A model generated the notes under the pieces. It did not search any database, had not been told where the DNA came from, and was given only the letters and a program-made list of their open reading frames with translations. This document shows positions 7,852 through 15,372 of a stretch of DNA of 47,840 nucleotides, piece by piece. The number at the start of each line of letters is the position of its first letter. Position 1 is the stretch's first letter. Origin of the DNA: an uncultured Bacteroides sp. (lineage in GTDB: Bacteria; Bacteroidota; Bacteroidia; Bacteroidales; Bacteroidaceae); contig CALUOO010000019.1 of NCBI GenBank assembly GCA_944322345.1, positions 1 through 47,840 of the forward strand, in the 5' to 3' direction. The position numbers were made by a program, and so were the translations under genes.

Positions 7852-8517
7852 TTACCTTTTATTAATAGTAACTTTGTTCACCTCATTAAATTTTAAAAAG
7901 GGTACATTATCTCCCGTTATTTTCTCTTTTAAACAATAATCTTTCATCTGCTTGACTGTAAAAGACATCGTTTCAATATCTCCACGTAAAGGTTTGTATG
8001 ATAATACATCATTATCTTTACGCTCAATAGAAATGTAATAGGGCTGATCTTTGCCATTTACCTCAACCATTGCCGGTAAAATTGTTCCGTCTTTCAAGAC
8101 AATAGCAGCAGGAAGATACAAATCAACAGGATCTTTCTTCAAGCACAAAACATTATAGAAAAAGAAAGATTTACCTACTTTCAAAGCAATACCTCTTGTT
8201 GATATATTTACAAAGCCTTTAACAAAGCCTCCTCCTTCAACTGGGAACAAACAAGCATAGTGTGAAACACGTGTTGTTCCAAAATCAACATCTTTTGATA
8301 AGTTACCTTTGTGGTTTATGATAGTTCTATCATCTGAATAGCTGTACATATCGTGGATTGTAAACAAATCATCATCTCTTATTTCAACAACTTCAGTTTG
8401 TTGCTGAGGTTGTGTTTCTTGTTGAGAAGGTTGTTCACTATTTGCATTACTACTGCAAGCTATACAGCACAAAACAGCGGCCATGACCAGACCTGTCAAA
8501 AAGGATTTTACTTTCAC
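7852..8517 (-). CDS. Putative lipoprotein (221 aa), family not recognised
   Basis: A lipoprotein signal peptide (MKVKSFLTGLVMAAVLCC, lipobox ending IAC at about 21) is followed by a Gln/Glu-rich linker (about 25-45) and a soluble domain of about 175 residues. I do not recognise the family. The central YLPAAIVLKDG resembles WMPATI and WQPAFV at the same place in the two upstream genes, which suggests that the three are diverged paralogues. It is the last gene of the operon 9090-8532-7852, separated from the previous one by 14 bp, and is followed by a terminator. It is probably exported and membrane-anchored; its role is unknown. Confidence 0.8.
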   Translation of the reverse strand: MKVKSFLTGLVMAAVLCCIACSSNANSEQPSQQETQPQQQTEVVEIRDDDLFTIHDMYSYSDDRTIINHKGNLSKDVDFGTTRVSHYACLFPVEGGGFVKGFVNISTRGIALKVGKSFFFYNVLCLKKDPVDLYLPAAIVLKDGTILPAMVEVNGKDQPYYISIERKDNDVLSYKPLRGDIETMSFTVKQMKDYCLKEKITGDNVPFLKFNEVNKVTINKR

Positions 8518-8531
8518 AATATTTTTATATT

Positions 8532-9062
8532 TTAATTTGGTTCAATTAAAGGAACAAGATATTGATTAAAATCTTCTATTCCCATATCTATTAATTTTTG
8601 TCGTTGCTTTTCAACGCTGGTAGTATAAATGAGACGATTTGTTTTATTCGCCACACATTCATAAGCAGCTATATTTCCATCAGAAGTAATAGTTGCAGGC
8701 ATCCAATAATTATCATCTGTAGGCATTGCCGAAAACACTCCTCGGTTACATTTCAACATGCTGTTATCAAAAAAATAAATAGCTCTGGTACCATTGACAG
8801 AAAATAGCAAACCTTCTTGATATAGAATAGCCACACATTCACTCATATCACAGTATTTCCCGGGAGGAGTAATCGTGCGATAATATTCTATCGGATGGCA
8901 CTTACTCAAATCCAAGCTATCATCCGCTTCTGTCAAACGAATGAAACGCACAGCCGAACTTATATCTTTATTCATCTTTTCAATAACATAATCTTTTGTT
9001 GAGATATCTTCGCTACAACCGCAAAAACAAATCAAAACCAGAAAATATATTAAGGCTTTCAT
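8532..9062 (-). CDS. Putative lipoprotein (176 aa), family not recognised
   Basis: The short lipoprotein signal ends with the lipobox CFCGC at about 14-16. The mature part is about 160 residues with several Cys (about 55, 71, 76, 104, 135). It shares a pattern with the gene at 9090: CVAILYQEG (CTAVVYERG there), a G-x-x-x-Y-F-x-D stretch, WMPATI (WQPAFV), IYTT (IYTS) and a final Q-R-Q-K-L segment. The family is unknown. It is the middle gene of a three-lipoprotein operon, with gaps of 27 and 14 bp to its neighbours. Confidence 0.8.
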   Translation of the reverse strand: MKALIYFLVLICFCGCSEDISTKDYVIEKMNKDISSAVRFIRLTEADDSLDLSKCHPIEYYRTITPPGKYCDMSECVAILYQEGLLFSVNGTRAIYFFDNSMLKCNRGVFSAMPTDDNYWMPATITSDGNIAAYECVANKTNRLIYTTSVEKQRQKLIDMGIEDFNQYLVPLIEPN

Positions 9063-9089
9063 AATAATTAAATTTAAAAATCAAACAAA

Positions 9090-9659
9090 TTAGTTCACGA
9101 GCAGAGAATTATATTTATATCCTTGCCTTCTTGCATATCCCCAATACCAGCCTTCAATTCGCTGTTTTTGTGTGTGAGAATCTCCTTTGTTATATAAAGA
9201 AGTATAAATCCAAAAATTAGTTTCATTTTCTAATATAACAAAAGCAGGTTGCCACGGCGCATTAGGAATTTTAGAAGGCATAGCAGTAAGAGTAAATTCT
9301 CTATTCAAAGGCATATTAGACATACCTTCCGCGTCGAAATAGCTCTTATGACCATCCACTTCAATACTAACACCTCTTTCATAAACGACGGCAGTACAAG
9401 TTCTAGCCCCAAAATTAGAATTATCGTAATCCGTAAAACAAATGGTCTTTTCGGAAAACAATTTTTTACCAAAGGAGGAATCATCTTTCGGCAATACAAA
9501 TTTAGTTCTGTCCAAAGATTTTCCTTCTCTAACTTCTTGCATAGAGCTAAAGTTTTCAAACTGAACTCGGCTCTTCACATTATCCTGTTTCACATTACAC
9601 GATAACAAACAGCAGACTGCGGCCACGACCAGACCAGCCACTAAGAACTTTTCAGACAT
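9090..9659 (-). CDS. Putative lipoprotein (189 aa), family not recognised
   Basis: This is the first gene of the three-lipoprotein operon. I start it at the ATG giving MSEKFLVAGLVVAAVCCLLSC, a compact lipoprotein signal. An in-frame ATG at 9671 would add four residues (MFYD). The mature domain ends in a Trp/Tyr-rich segment (EGWYWGYARRQGYKYN). Similarity to the downstream gene at 8532 is visible around the CTAVVYERG and WQPAFV motifs. The function is unknown. The region before it contains no clear -33/-7 pair. Confidence 0.75.
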   Translation of the reverse strand: MSEKFLVAGLVVAAVCCLLSCNVKQDNVKSRVQFENFSSMQEVREGKSLDRTKFVLPKDDSSFGKKLFSEKTICFTDYDNSNFGARTCTAVVYERGVSIEVDGHKSYFDAEGMSNMPLNREFTLTAMPSKIPNAPWQPAFVILENETNFWIYTSLYNKGDSHTQKQRIEGWYWGYARRQGYKYNSLLVN

Positions 9660-9671
9660 ATCATAAAACAT

Positions 9672-10184
9672 TAAAACATATAGAAGTATAATTTAACATC
9701 GCATTTCACAATTAGGCAATAGGATGCGAAATGTATCTCTTATGTACACACTACCCGCACTTGTCTCCTATTAATACTAAGATAGCAAATTACGACATAG
9801 GCTCAAAAATTACTAGTTTTTTCCTTGTACTACACCTTATTTCATATATCTTCCAATCACCAAATAAGTACAACGTTAACAATCAGAATATGTAAAAAGC
9901 GTTCAACTGATTGCAAAAATACAAGAATAAAACAACTACGCAATTTTTTAATAAAAATAAAATTTCCACAAGAAGGAACAAGTGGCTGTAAAGATTTCTC
10001 CTATCTGAATAAGGCATTCTCCAAAAGGATAGGAGATGCCAACGAGCAAGCGTAAAATCGCCGGCAGGCAACGGTAAATTCACGCTTGCCTGTCCGTGAT
10101 TTCACGCTTGCCTGCCGGCGATTTCAATAGATTCTGACCGGGAAAAGAGAATGTAAATAAGAAAAAAATCTTGTAAAATTAATT
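9672..10184. other. 513-bp gene-free region
   Basis: This is mostly AT-rich sequence before the lipoprotein operon (9672-10030), then the GC-rich repeat array B (10035-10124), then 60 bp before the stop of the lipoprotein at 10185. Plus-strand 76-codon and minus-strand 66-codon frames cross it, but they carry no recognisable motif and are not called. Confidence 0.6.
10035..10124. repeat. Array B: four 22-bp units around a 17-bp inverted repeat
   Basis: There are two 22-bp units in one orientation (10035-10056, 10057-10078) and two in the other (10079-10100, 10101-10122). The consensus of the latter is TTCACGCTTGCCTGYCGG followed by CGAT. AAATCGCCGGCAGGCAA (10055-10071) is perfectly complementary to TTGCCTGCCGGCGATTT (10108-10124), so transcripts can form a 17-bp stem. 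It may double as a terminator for the lipoprotein gene on the minus strand. The GC content is far above the surrounding DNA. Confidence 0.8.
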
Positions 10185-10967
10185 CTATTGTAGCTTCAGT
10201 GTATAGTTCAATTTCGACTCTATTGGCTTCATATCGCGATCGAGCATTTCCAAGTCATTGCCTTTCAACTGAAAATTCATGATATCCTGATGTTTTTCAT
10301 CCGCAAAAGGAATAAACTGAAGAACTGTGGCATCGTTATCAACCGCATTCCCCTTCAACGTGTACTGATGCCCACAAAATTCAAAGCTGGTATCTTTGCC
10401 ATTTTCTGCTTCCAAATAAGTAAGACGGGCTTTGAAAACACCATCACCACTATGTTCGTAATTGTAAAGAGTGATATTGTAAACTATTCCCGGGCAATCA
10501 GCCGCCGGCAATGTTCCACGAAAAACGCGTGTCTGCAGTTCGCCTGTACCATCCGGTTTTGCTAACGAATCGATCGGATTCACAGGTTTCTTTGCTTCTT
10601 CCGGTCTCTCTTCTACACGGAAATAATCTATGCGATACATTCCTCCTTTGCCTAGTTTCATTGAGTCTGTACTCAAATTGACAACTTCCAATGTATCCGA
10701 AAAATCTATCGTCTGTCCGTTGCCAATACTTTTTCCATTCAAGATAAGATCGTTTTCCGAAAGGCTCCATGATTCATACTTCAATGTTGCCATGCCAATA
10801 GAAGATGCCGTACCATCAGCATTCAATGTCACTCCCTGAATAAACTGAGAATTTACCGGCATTACTTCCAGCCAGTTGCCAACAAAGTCTTTTTCTGTTC
10901 TCTGTACCTTCGTCTGGCAAGCTGTCAGCAAACAAAAAGATACAGCAAATGTCATCCATGTTTTCAT
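10185..10967 (-). CDS. Lipoprotein with lipocalin-like and NlpE-like domains
   Basis: Signal peptide and lipobox (LLTAC at about 13-17) lead into a lipocalin-like domain (about 25-110; DFVGNWLEV, GVTLNADGTASSIGMATL, YESWSL). The domain at about 145-260 resembles the NlpE N-terminal domain: FRGTLPAADCPGIVYNITLY corresponds to the RGTLPCADCxGI signature, with the first Cys of the CxxC replaced by Ala. NlpE is a copper- and envelope-stress lipoprotein, and the altered CxxC makes metal or redox use doubtful. The first 95 residues are nearly identical to those of the paralogue at 13961, while the C-terminal parts are unrelated. The promoter (10994-11024) carries three 21-bp-spaced motifs upstream. 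Confidence 0.85.
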   Translation of the reverse strand: MKTWMTFAVSFCLLTACQTKVQRTEKDFVGNWLEVMPVNSQFIQGVTLNADGTASSIGMATLKYESWSLSENDLILNGKSIGNGQTIDFSDTLEVVNLSTDSMKLGKGGMYRIDYFRVEERPEEAKKPVNPIDSLAKPDGTGELQTRVFRGTLPAADCPGIVYNITLYNYEHSGDGVFKARLTYLEAENGKDTSFEFCGHQYTLKGNAVDNDATVLQFIPFADEKHQDIMNFQLKGNDLEMLDRDMKPIESKLNYTLKLQ

Positions 10968-10993
10968 AATCGATTGTTTTTTAAATGTTTTTC

Positions 10994-11024
10994 CAAAAAT
11001 ACATAAATCCCATTTGCTGACAAA
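10994..11024 (-). promoter_or_regulatory. Promoter of lipoprotein gene at 10185
   Basis: On the minus strand TTTG (11024-11021) and TATTTTTG (11001-10994) are separated by exactly 19 bp, a perfect Bacteroides promoter. The predicted start point is near 10988. Confidence 0.8.
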
Positions 11025-11040
11025 AGGACTTTCAGTCCAC

Positions 11041-11092
11041 TGTATGAAACCCCACTACTGATGTACGAAACAGCCTTCTACAAGTATGAAAC
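11041..11092 (-). promoter_or_regulatory. Three 21-bp-spaced direct repeats, candidate LytTR operator
   Basis: On the minus strand the motif GTTTCATAC / GTTTCGTAC / GTTTCATAC occurs three times with a period of exactly 21 bp (plus-strand GTAYGAAAC at 11042, 11063 and 11084). The nearest copy lies 17 bp upstream of the -33 box. Direct repeats 21 bp apart containing GTT are typical of LytTR-domain regulators, and such a gene lies 850 bp away. The same layout recurs at 15232-15281. Confidence 0.65.
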
Positions 11093-11093
11093 G

Positions 11094-11942
11094 TTACCGA
11101 CAAAAAAGCAGATAATTAGTATTAGGATAAATGTGTTCCTGCGATGTGCCCAGATAATCCAGAAGTGTGTCTTTTCGATAAAAAGCATAAGCATCTCCTC
11201 CCGGCAGATAGATAGCATCGGTCATACCGTAGTCTGCCAATGCCTCAGAGAAATCGTAAAGAGATTCACGCTGAAGGCTCACAATCACGTATACACTATC
11301 ATCCTTGTCCCGGCGGGCAACAGCACGGCGTAGCGATTTTCCTTTCAGCTTATTCTTCACCACTTGGCCGTCAAAAACCAGCGCATATTGTCGGAAGAAT
11401 GAACCTCGATGGTCTGCGCAATAGTTCATCACTGTGTCCGAAGACGAGACTCCCAAAAACAGTCTTTCATCCAATATTGCCACATATCCTTCTTTTCGCT
11501 TTCCATTGCCATATTGCTTACCTTCTAAAACAAAGTCACCCACAATGCCCAGATTGTCTTTCCTGATATCGGCAGCCGGTAACACCATCAGCAATGTAGA
11601 ATCCTGCTCGGAAGGAGTTCCCATGCACAAACGCGCTTTAGCAGCCGTCAGCTGGAAAAACTTCATAGGCACATCATTGATCGTGTCTGTCCATATATCC
11701 AATTCAGGTTCCACATATCGTTTCGGCATTCTATTGCCATCGGTCTGCGACAGTTCTTTCAGCTCTTGAGACACTGCGGCATCTTGATGAGAGCCGGACT
11801 CCCCTTGCGGCATTAGCCAGAAAAGCAAGGCAATCCCAACCAACAGCAACCCGATTACTGCTCCCCAATAAGCATAACCTCTACGTTTTCGCCTGTTGTC
11901 TGGCGCACCCAGTATCTGAATTTCATCTTCTTCATGCCTCAT
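11094..11942 (-). CDS. Membrane-anchored protein with NAGPA-like (phosphodiester glycosidase) domain
   Basis: At 282 aa it has a short charged cytoplasmic N-terminus (1-24), one membrane segment (about 25-45, AVIGLLLVGIALLFWLM) and an outside domain. Residues 125-282 resemble the NAGPA/DUF2233 phosphodiester glycosidase fold: AILDERLFLGVSSSDT, SLRRAVARRDKDDSVYVIVS, SLYDFSEALADYGMTDAIYL, PGGDA. It overlaps the LytTR gene by 4 bp (ATGA), so translation is probably coupled. That coupling recalls LytTR systems of streptococci, where a membrane protein encoded next to the regulator restrains it. Whether it acts as sensor, inhibitor or enzyme is inference. Confidence 0.7.
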   Translation of the reverse strand: MRHEEDEIQILGAPDNRRKRRGYAYWGAVIGLLLVGIALLFWLMPQGESGSHQDAAVSQELKELSQTDGNRMPKRYVEPELDIWTDTINDVPMKFFQLTAAKARLCMGTPSEQDSTLLMVLPAADIRKDNLGIVGDFVLEGKQYGNGKRKEGYVAILDERLFLGVSSSDTVMNYCADHRGSFFRQYALVFDGQVVKNKLKGKSLRRAVARRDKDDSVYVIVSLQRESLYDFSEALADYGMTDAIYLPGGDAYAFYRKDTLLDYLGTSQEHIYPNTNYLLFCR

Positions 11943-12307
11943 AAGTCAGCCTCCTTTTCCAATAAGTCTTTTAATAATCGTAATGCCTCGCGAGAAGCTG
12001 TCAACTTAAAAACGACATCCAGATTCATGTCCGAAAGTACCAGTTCCTGTCGGCTCAGGTTGATTCTATAAACATAATTCCGGTTAATGATCAGGCTCTT
12101 TCCTATCCGAATAAAAGCCGCGGCTTCTTTTCCTAACTGCTTCTCAATAAGTTTCTGCATATGCAGCAGGTTAAAAGCAAACACATGTTCCGCCCTATTA
12201 TGCAACACCACTGTTACATAATTACCGTCAGACGAAACGTAGGCAATCCGTTCCGGCTTTATTCTGACAAGTTCATTCGACGTTGATATGATCAGGATAC
12301 ACTCCAT
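11939..12307 (-). CDS. Free-standing LytTR DNA-binding regulator
   Basis: All 122 residues correspond to a LytTR domain. ERIAYVSSDGNYVTVVL matches the strand carrying the signature ...I.yie..gnyv.v.l, and FIRIGKSLIINRNYV matches F.RiHRSyivN.., with a final helical tail. There is no receiver domain, so it is not a classical response regulator. It is the first gene of a pair with the membrane protein at 11094, with a 4-bp overlap. LytTR proteins bind pairs of short direct repeats with a 21-bp period; two such repeat sets precede the lipoprotein genes at 10185 and 13961, making these the likely targets. Confidence 0.88.
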   Translation of the reverse strand: MECILIISTSNELVRIKPERIAYVSSDGNYVTVVLHNRAEHVFAFNLLHMQKLIEKQLGKEAAAFIRIGKSLIINRNYVYRINLSRQELVLSDMNLDVVFKLTASREALRLLKDLLEKEADL

Positions 12308-12329
12308 CAGCTTTCTCTGTTTTGCCTAG

Positions 12330-12337
12330 CAAAAATA
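12330..12337 (-). promoter_or_regulatory. -7 box of the LytTR operon
   Basis: TATTTTTG on the minus strand matches TAnnTTTG, 23 bp before the LytTR ATG. No convincing -33 element is visible at the expected distance, which may mean that an activator is needed. Confidence 0.45.
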
Positions 12338-12519
12338 GTGGTTTTCTTCGGCATGTAAGTATTTATTCTTTAGTTTTTAAGTCTGTCTGCCCACATAAGC
12401 TACAGCAAATCATAATCAGCATCCAGCCAGTCCCGGCAAATACTTTTCTGCAAACCATTTCATTTTTTTCTCCAATGCATTTATTACCATTTGTGAATTA
12501 TTTTATCCAGACTTACCCC

Positions 12520-12527
12520 TACCTTTG
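12520..12527 (+). promoter_or_regulatory. -7 box of the MATE exporter gene
   Basis: TACCTTTG matches TAnnTTTG exactly and lies 32 bp before the ATG at 12560. No good TTTG is found at 19-21 bp. Confidence 0.5.
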
Positions 12528-12559
12528 CAGCCGTTTTCTAAAAAGATAAAATCAAGAAT

Positions 12560-13903
12560 ATGAAAGACAGCATCGATTTTGGTAGCATGCATATTCCGAC
12601 TCTGTTTCGGAAACTATTGATTCCAACCGTATTGGGGATGGTATGCTCGGCTATCTTCATTATTACAGACGGCATTTTTGTAGGCAAAGGCATCGGTAGC
12701 GATGCACTGGCAGCAGTCAACATCACCGCACCGATTTTCCTCATCAATACCGGTGTAGCACTGATGTTTGGCATCGGAGCTTCGGTTGTAGCCTCCATCC
12801 ATCTGTCACACGGCAAGACCAAAGTGGCACGCATCAATGTAACACAGGCAGTCATTGCTTCTTCATTACTCCTGATTCTATATGCTTTGCTCATACTCTT
12901 TAATGTGGAAGACGTGGCACGCCTGTTAGGCAGCAGCGAACGTCTGTTACCACTGGCGGTAGAGTACATGTATTGGTTTGTGCCCTTCCTTGTCTTCAGC
13001 GCACTGCTCAGTTCTGGCATGTTTTTCGTCCGGCTCGACGGCTCACCCAATTATGCCATGACCTGCAATATCGTTGCCGCACTCATTAACATGTTTCTCG
13101 ACTATCTGTTTATCTACGCATTCAAGTGGGGCATGTTCGGGGCAGCACTGGCCACCAGCTTAGGTTACATTTTCGGTGCATTGATGATACTTGTCTATTT
13201 GTTGCAGAAACGGCATGTCATCCGTTTGGAACGCATTAAGATAAGCATCAAAAGCCTGCGTCTCAGCATCCGCAACGTAGGCTATATGTGCCGTCTGGGG
13301 GTATCGACTTTCCTCTGCGAAGCAGCCATCGCCACCATGATGTTTACGGGCAACTATGTGTTCATCCATTATCTGGGAGAAGACGGAGTGGCTGCTTTCA
13401 GCATCGCCTGCTACTTCTTTCCCATTATCTTCATGGTGTACAACGCCATCGCACAGTCGGCACAACCCATCCTGAGCTATAACTACGGGGCAGCACAACC
13501 CGAGCGTGTGCGATCTGCCTTCCGACTGGCATTGTGGACAGCTATCATTTGCGGAACAACAGTCTTTCTGATTACCGAATTCTTCACAGAACAGATAGTC
13601 GGCATGTTTGTATCCTCCCAATATCCGGCATACCACATTGCTGTAAAAGGACTTCCTCTCTTTGCATCAGGCTTTATCTGCTTTGGCATCAACATGGTTT
13701 CTATCGGTTACTTCCAAAGTGTAGAACGCGACCGCCCGGCCATGGCCATCACCCTGCTCCGTGGATTCATCCTTATATTACTCTGTTTCTGGCTGATGCC
13801 TCTCCTGATAGGAGTGCCCGGCATCTGGTTGGCCGTACCAGCAGCCGAGACACTCACCCTGCTTTTCATACTCACAATCTATTGCAGGAAAAAAGGGAAA
13901 TAA
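12560..13903 (+). CDS. MATE family efflux transporter
   Basis: A 447-aa polytopic membrane protein with about 12 hydrophobic segments and the internal two-fold repeat of MATE carriers. Conserved features are PTVLGMVCSAIFIITDGIFVG in the first segments, a Gly-rich stretch in helix 2 (ALMFGIGASVVAS), a second-half counterpart (AQSAQPILSYNYGAA) and YFQSVER. It resembles the MepA/DinF-like group, which exports cationic drugs or metabolites using Na+ or H+. The substrate cannot be deduced. It is divergent from the LytTR operon (252-bp gap) and convergent with the lipoprotein gene at 13961. Confidence 0.93.
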   Translation: MKDSIDFGSMHIPTLFRKLLIPTVLGMVCSAIFIITDGIFVGKGIGSDALAAVNITAPIFLINTGVALMFGIGASVVASIHLSHGKTKVARINVTQAVIASSLLLILYALLILFNVEDVARLLGSSERLLPLAVEYMYWFVPFLVFSALLSSGMFFVRLDGSPNYAMTCNIVAALINMFLDYLFIYAFKWGMFGAALATSLGYIFGALMILVYLLQKRHVIRLERIKISIKSLRLSIRNVGYMCRLGVSTFLCEAAIATMMFTGNYVFIHYLGEDGVAAFSIACYFFPIIFMVYNAIAQSAQPILSYNYGAAQPERVRSAFRLALWTAIICGTTVFLITEFFTEQIVGMFVSSQYPAYHIAVKGLPLFASGFICFGINMVSIGYFQSVERDRPAMAITLLRGFILILLCFWLMPLLIGVPGIWLAVPAAETLTLLFILTIYCRKKGK

Positions 13904-13960
13904 CGAAAGAGAAATGTTTTTGCCCCATGTTACGGAATGTTTTGTATCGGCCTGATTATT

Positions 13961-15157
13961 TTACTTTTCAGGCCTAACACTCAAGACTTCGCGGACGAAA
14001 TAAACCCCTGTATAATCTGCAGCAAATCCAGTATCCCATTTGCCATTATATTCAACTTTCAGTGTTGCATATAATGGCTTATTTTTTGTTGAAGCATTCA
14101 TCATCTTATCATACGTTTCCTTTAAATGCCCTGTTTTATCTACAATCCAGAACTCATCGTCACAACCATCCGGTTTGAACGAACGAACTTCATGTTCAAT
14201 ACACAATATTCCGTTCAGAACATACAGTTCATCTTTAGAACAAGCAGAATCATCTGAATTAGAACATTCCGCCAAATCAGAAAAGACAATGCTGTTTTCA
14301 TCAAACAGAGGTGCATCCTGACCTATTTCCAAAAACAGAGCTTTGTCTGGATGACTTTCATGTATTTCAAAATATCTTTTTCCGCTATTACCTACTCCCC
14401 ACCCATTACATGGAGCAGGTACCGGCTCCTGCTTCATCTGCTTTTCAATCTCTGCTGCATAAGCTCCGTCAGGCATCAAAACAAATCTCTTTATATTCTT
14501 TCTTCCAGATTCCACTTCCTTGAACTTGCAAGTCTGGCTTTTATCCCAATTATCCGACGCTTCCAACGTCTTAATCACATCATTTATATCATTATTGGGC
14601 AAATCAAAAATCCTGATAAGCATATGGGGAGACATATCTCCTTTCCTCACCATAACTATACCCGGCAACGAAGAATCGCCAATGAGCCGTATATCATCAT
14701 TTGACTGAGCCCACAAGTTTAGCCCTACTGCAGACAAATTCTTCCAGACAAAGCCATCGTAAGCTTTACGCGAAGGGCTCTTGCCAGTCTCGGCAGCATC
14801 GGCATTTCCCTTAGTAAAAGTAATGTCTTTCCCTTTTCTCCGAATGATAAGCGTATCATTACTGATCTTCACAATATCCATCGTATCAGAGAAGTCTATT
14901 GTCTGCCCGTTTCCGATACTTTTCCCATTTAATATGATACGGTCATCCAACAAGCTCCACGATTCATACTTCAATGTTGCCATGCCAATAGAAGCAGCTG
15001 TGCCATCAGCATTCAGTGTCACACCTTGTTCTGACTGCAAATCTACCGTCCTCGTTTCCAACCAGTTTCCTACGAAATCTTTTTCTGTTCTCTGCACCTT
15101 TGTGTGACAAGAAGTCAGCAGACCAAGAGAAACAGTAAATATCATCCATGTTCTCAT
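13961..15157 (-). CDS. Lipoprotein with N-terminal lipocalin-like domain, paralogue of 10185
   Basis: This 398-aa lipoprotein has the lipobox LLTSC. Residues about 20-110 are nearly identical to the protein at 10185 (TKVQRTEKDFVGNW, GVTLNADGTAASIGMATL, NGKSIGNGQTIDFSDT), and stretches of more than 30 bp are identical at DNA level. The remaining 290 residues are unrelated to the paralogue and not recognised. They contain a Cys-rich patch (CSNSDDSACSKDE) and a C-terminal segment ending in VREVLSVRPEK. ATG 15157 is preferred over a TTG two codons upstream. It is probably surface- or periplasm-exposed and co-regulated with 10185 through the repeat operator at 15232-15281. Confidence 0.82.
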   Translation of the reverse strand: MRTWMIFTVSLGLLTSCHTKVQRTEKDFVGNWLETRTVDLQSEQGVTLNADGTAASIGMATLKYESWSLLDDRIILNGKSIGNGQTIDFSDTMDIVKISNDTLIIRRKGKDITFTKGNADAAETGKSPSRKAYDGFVWKNLSAVGLNLWAQSNDDIRLIGDSSLPGIVMVRKGDMSPHMLIRIFDLPNNDINDVIKTLEASDNWDKSQTCKFKEVESGRKNIKRFVLMPDGAYAAEIEKQMKQEPVPAPCNGWGVGNSGKRYFEIHESHPDKALFLEIGQDAPLFDENSIVFSDLAECSNSDDSACSKDELYVLNGILCIEHEVRSFKPDGCDDEFWIVDKTGHLKETYDKMMNASTKNKPLYATLKVEYNGKWDTGFAADYTGVYFVREVLSVRPEK

Positions 15158-15183
15158 ATCCAATCTGATTTAAATTGTTTCTC

Positions 15184-15215
15184 CAAAATTACAGGAATCA
15201 CTCAATTCAACCAAA
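15184..15215 (-). promoter_or_regulatory. Promoter of lipoprotein gene at 13961
   Basis: On the minus strand TTTG (15215-15212) and TAATTTTG (15191-15184) are 20 bp apart, matching the Bacteroides consensus. Confidence 0.75.
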
Positions 15216-15231
15216 CGACTTTATATTCACT

Positions 15232-15281
15232 GTATAAAACCCTATAAATAATGTACGAAATGGCTTCCCGACAGTATAAAG
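15232..15281 (-). promoter_or_regulatory. Three 21-bp-spaced direct repeats, second candidate LytTR operator
   Basis: On the minus strand TTTTATAC / TTTCGTAC / CTTTATAC recur at a 21-bp period (plus-strand GTATAAAA, GTACGAAA, GTATAAAG at 15232, 15253 and 15274). The nearest copy is 16 bp upstream of the -33 box, as at 11041-11092. The two sets share the core TTTYRTAC and the order, although the spacer sequences differ. Confidence 0.65.
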
Positions 15282-15355
15282 TAACATCAGCCATACTCAA
15301 AACCAATCTTGATATTTATATCCGTGTAGAAACACCTATTTATTGTAAAAAAAGA

Positions 15356-15363
15356 TATCTTTG
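15356..15363 (+). promoter_or_regulatory. -7 box of the Crp-like regulator gene
   Basis: TATCTTTG matches TAnnTTTG exactly. It sits only 9 bp before the ATG at 15373, so the transcript would be nearly leaderless. Confidence 0.5.
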
Positions 15364-15372
15364 CCTAACGTT

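Noticed and set aside
13160-13636. Minus-strand 158-codon ORF inside the MATE gene
   Set aside because: It lies opposite a clear transporter gene; the Cys/His-rich translation looks zinc-finger-like only by chance.
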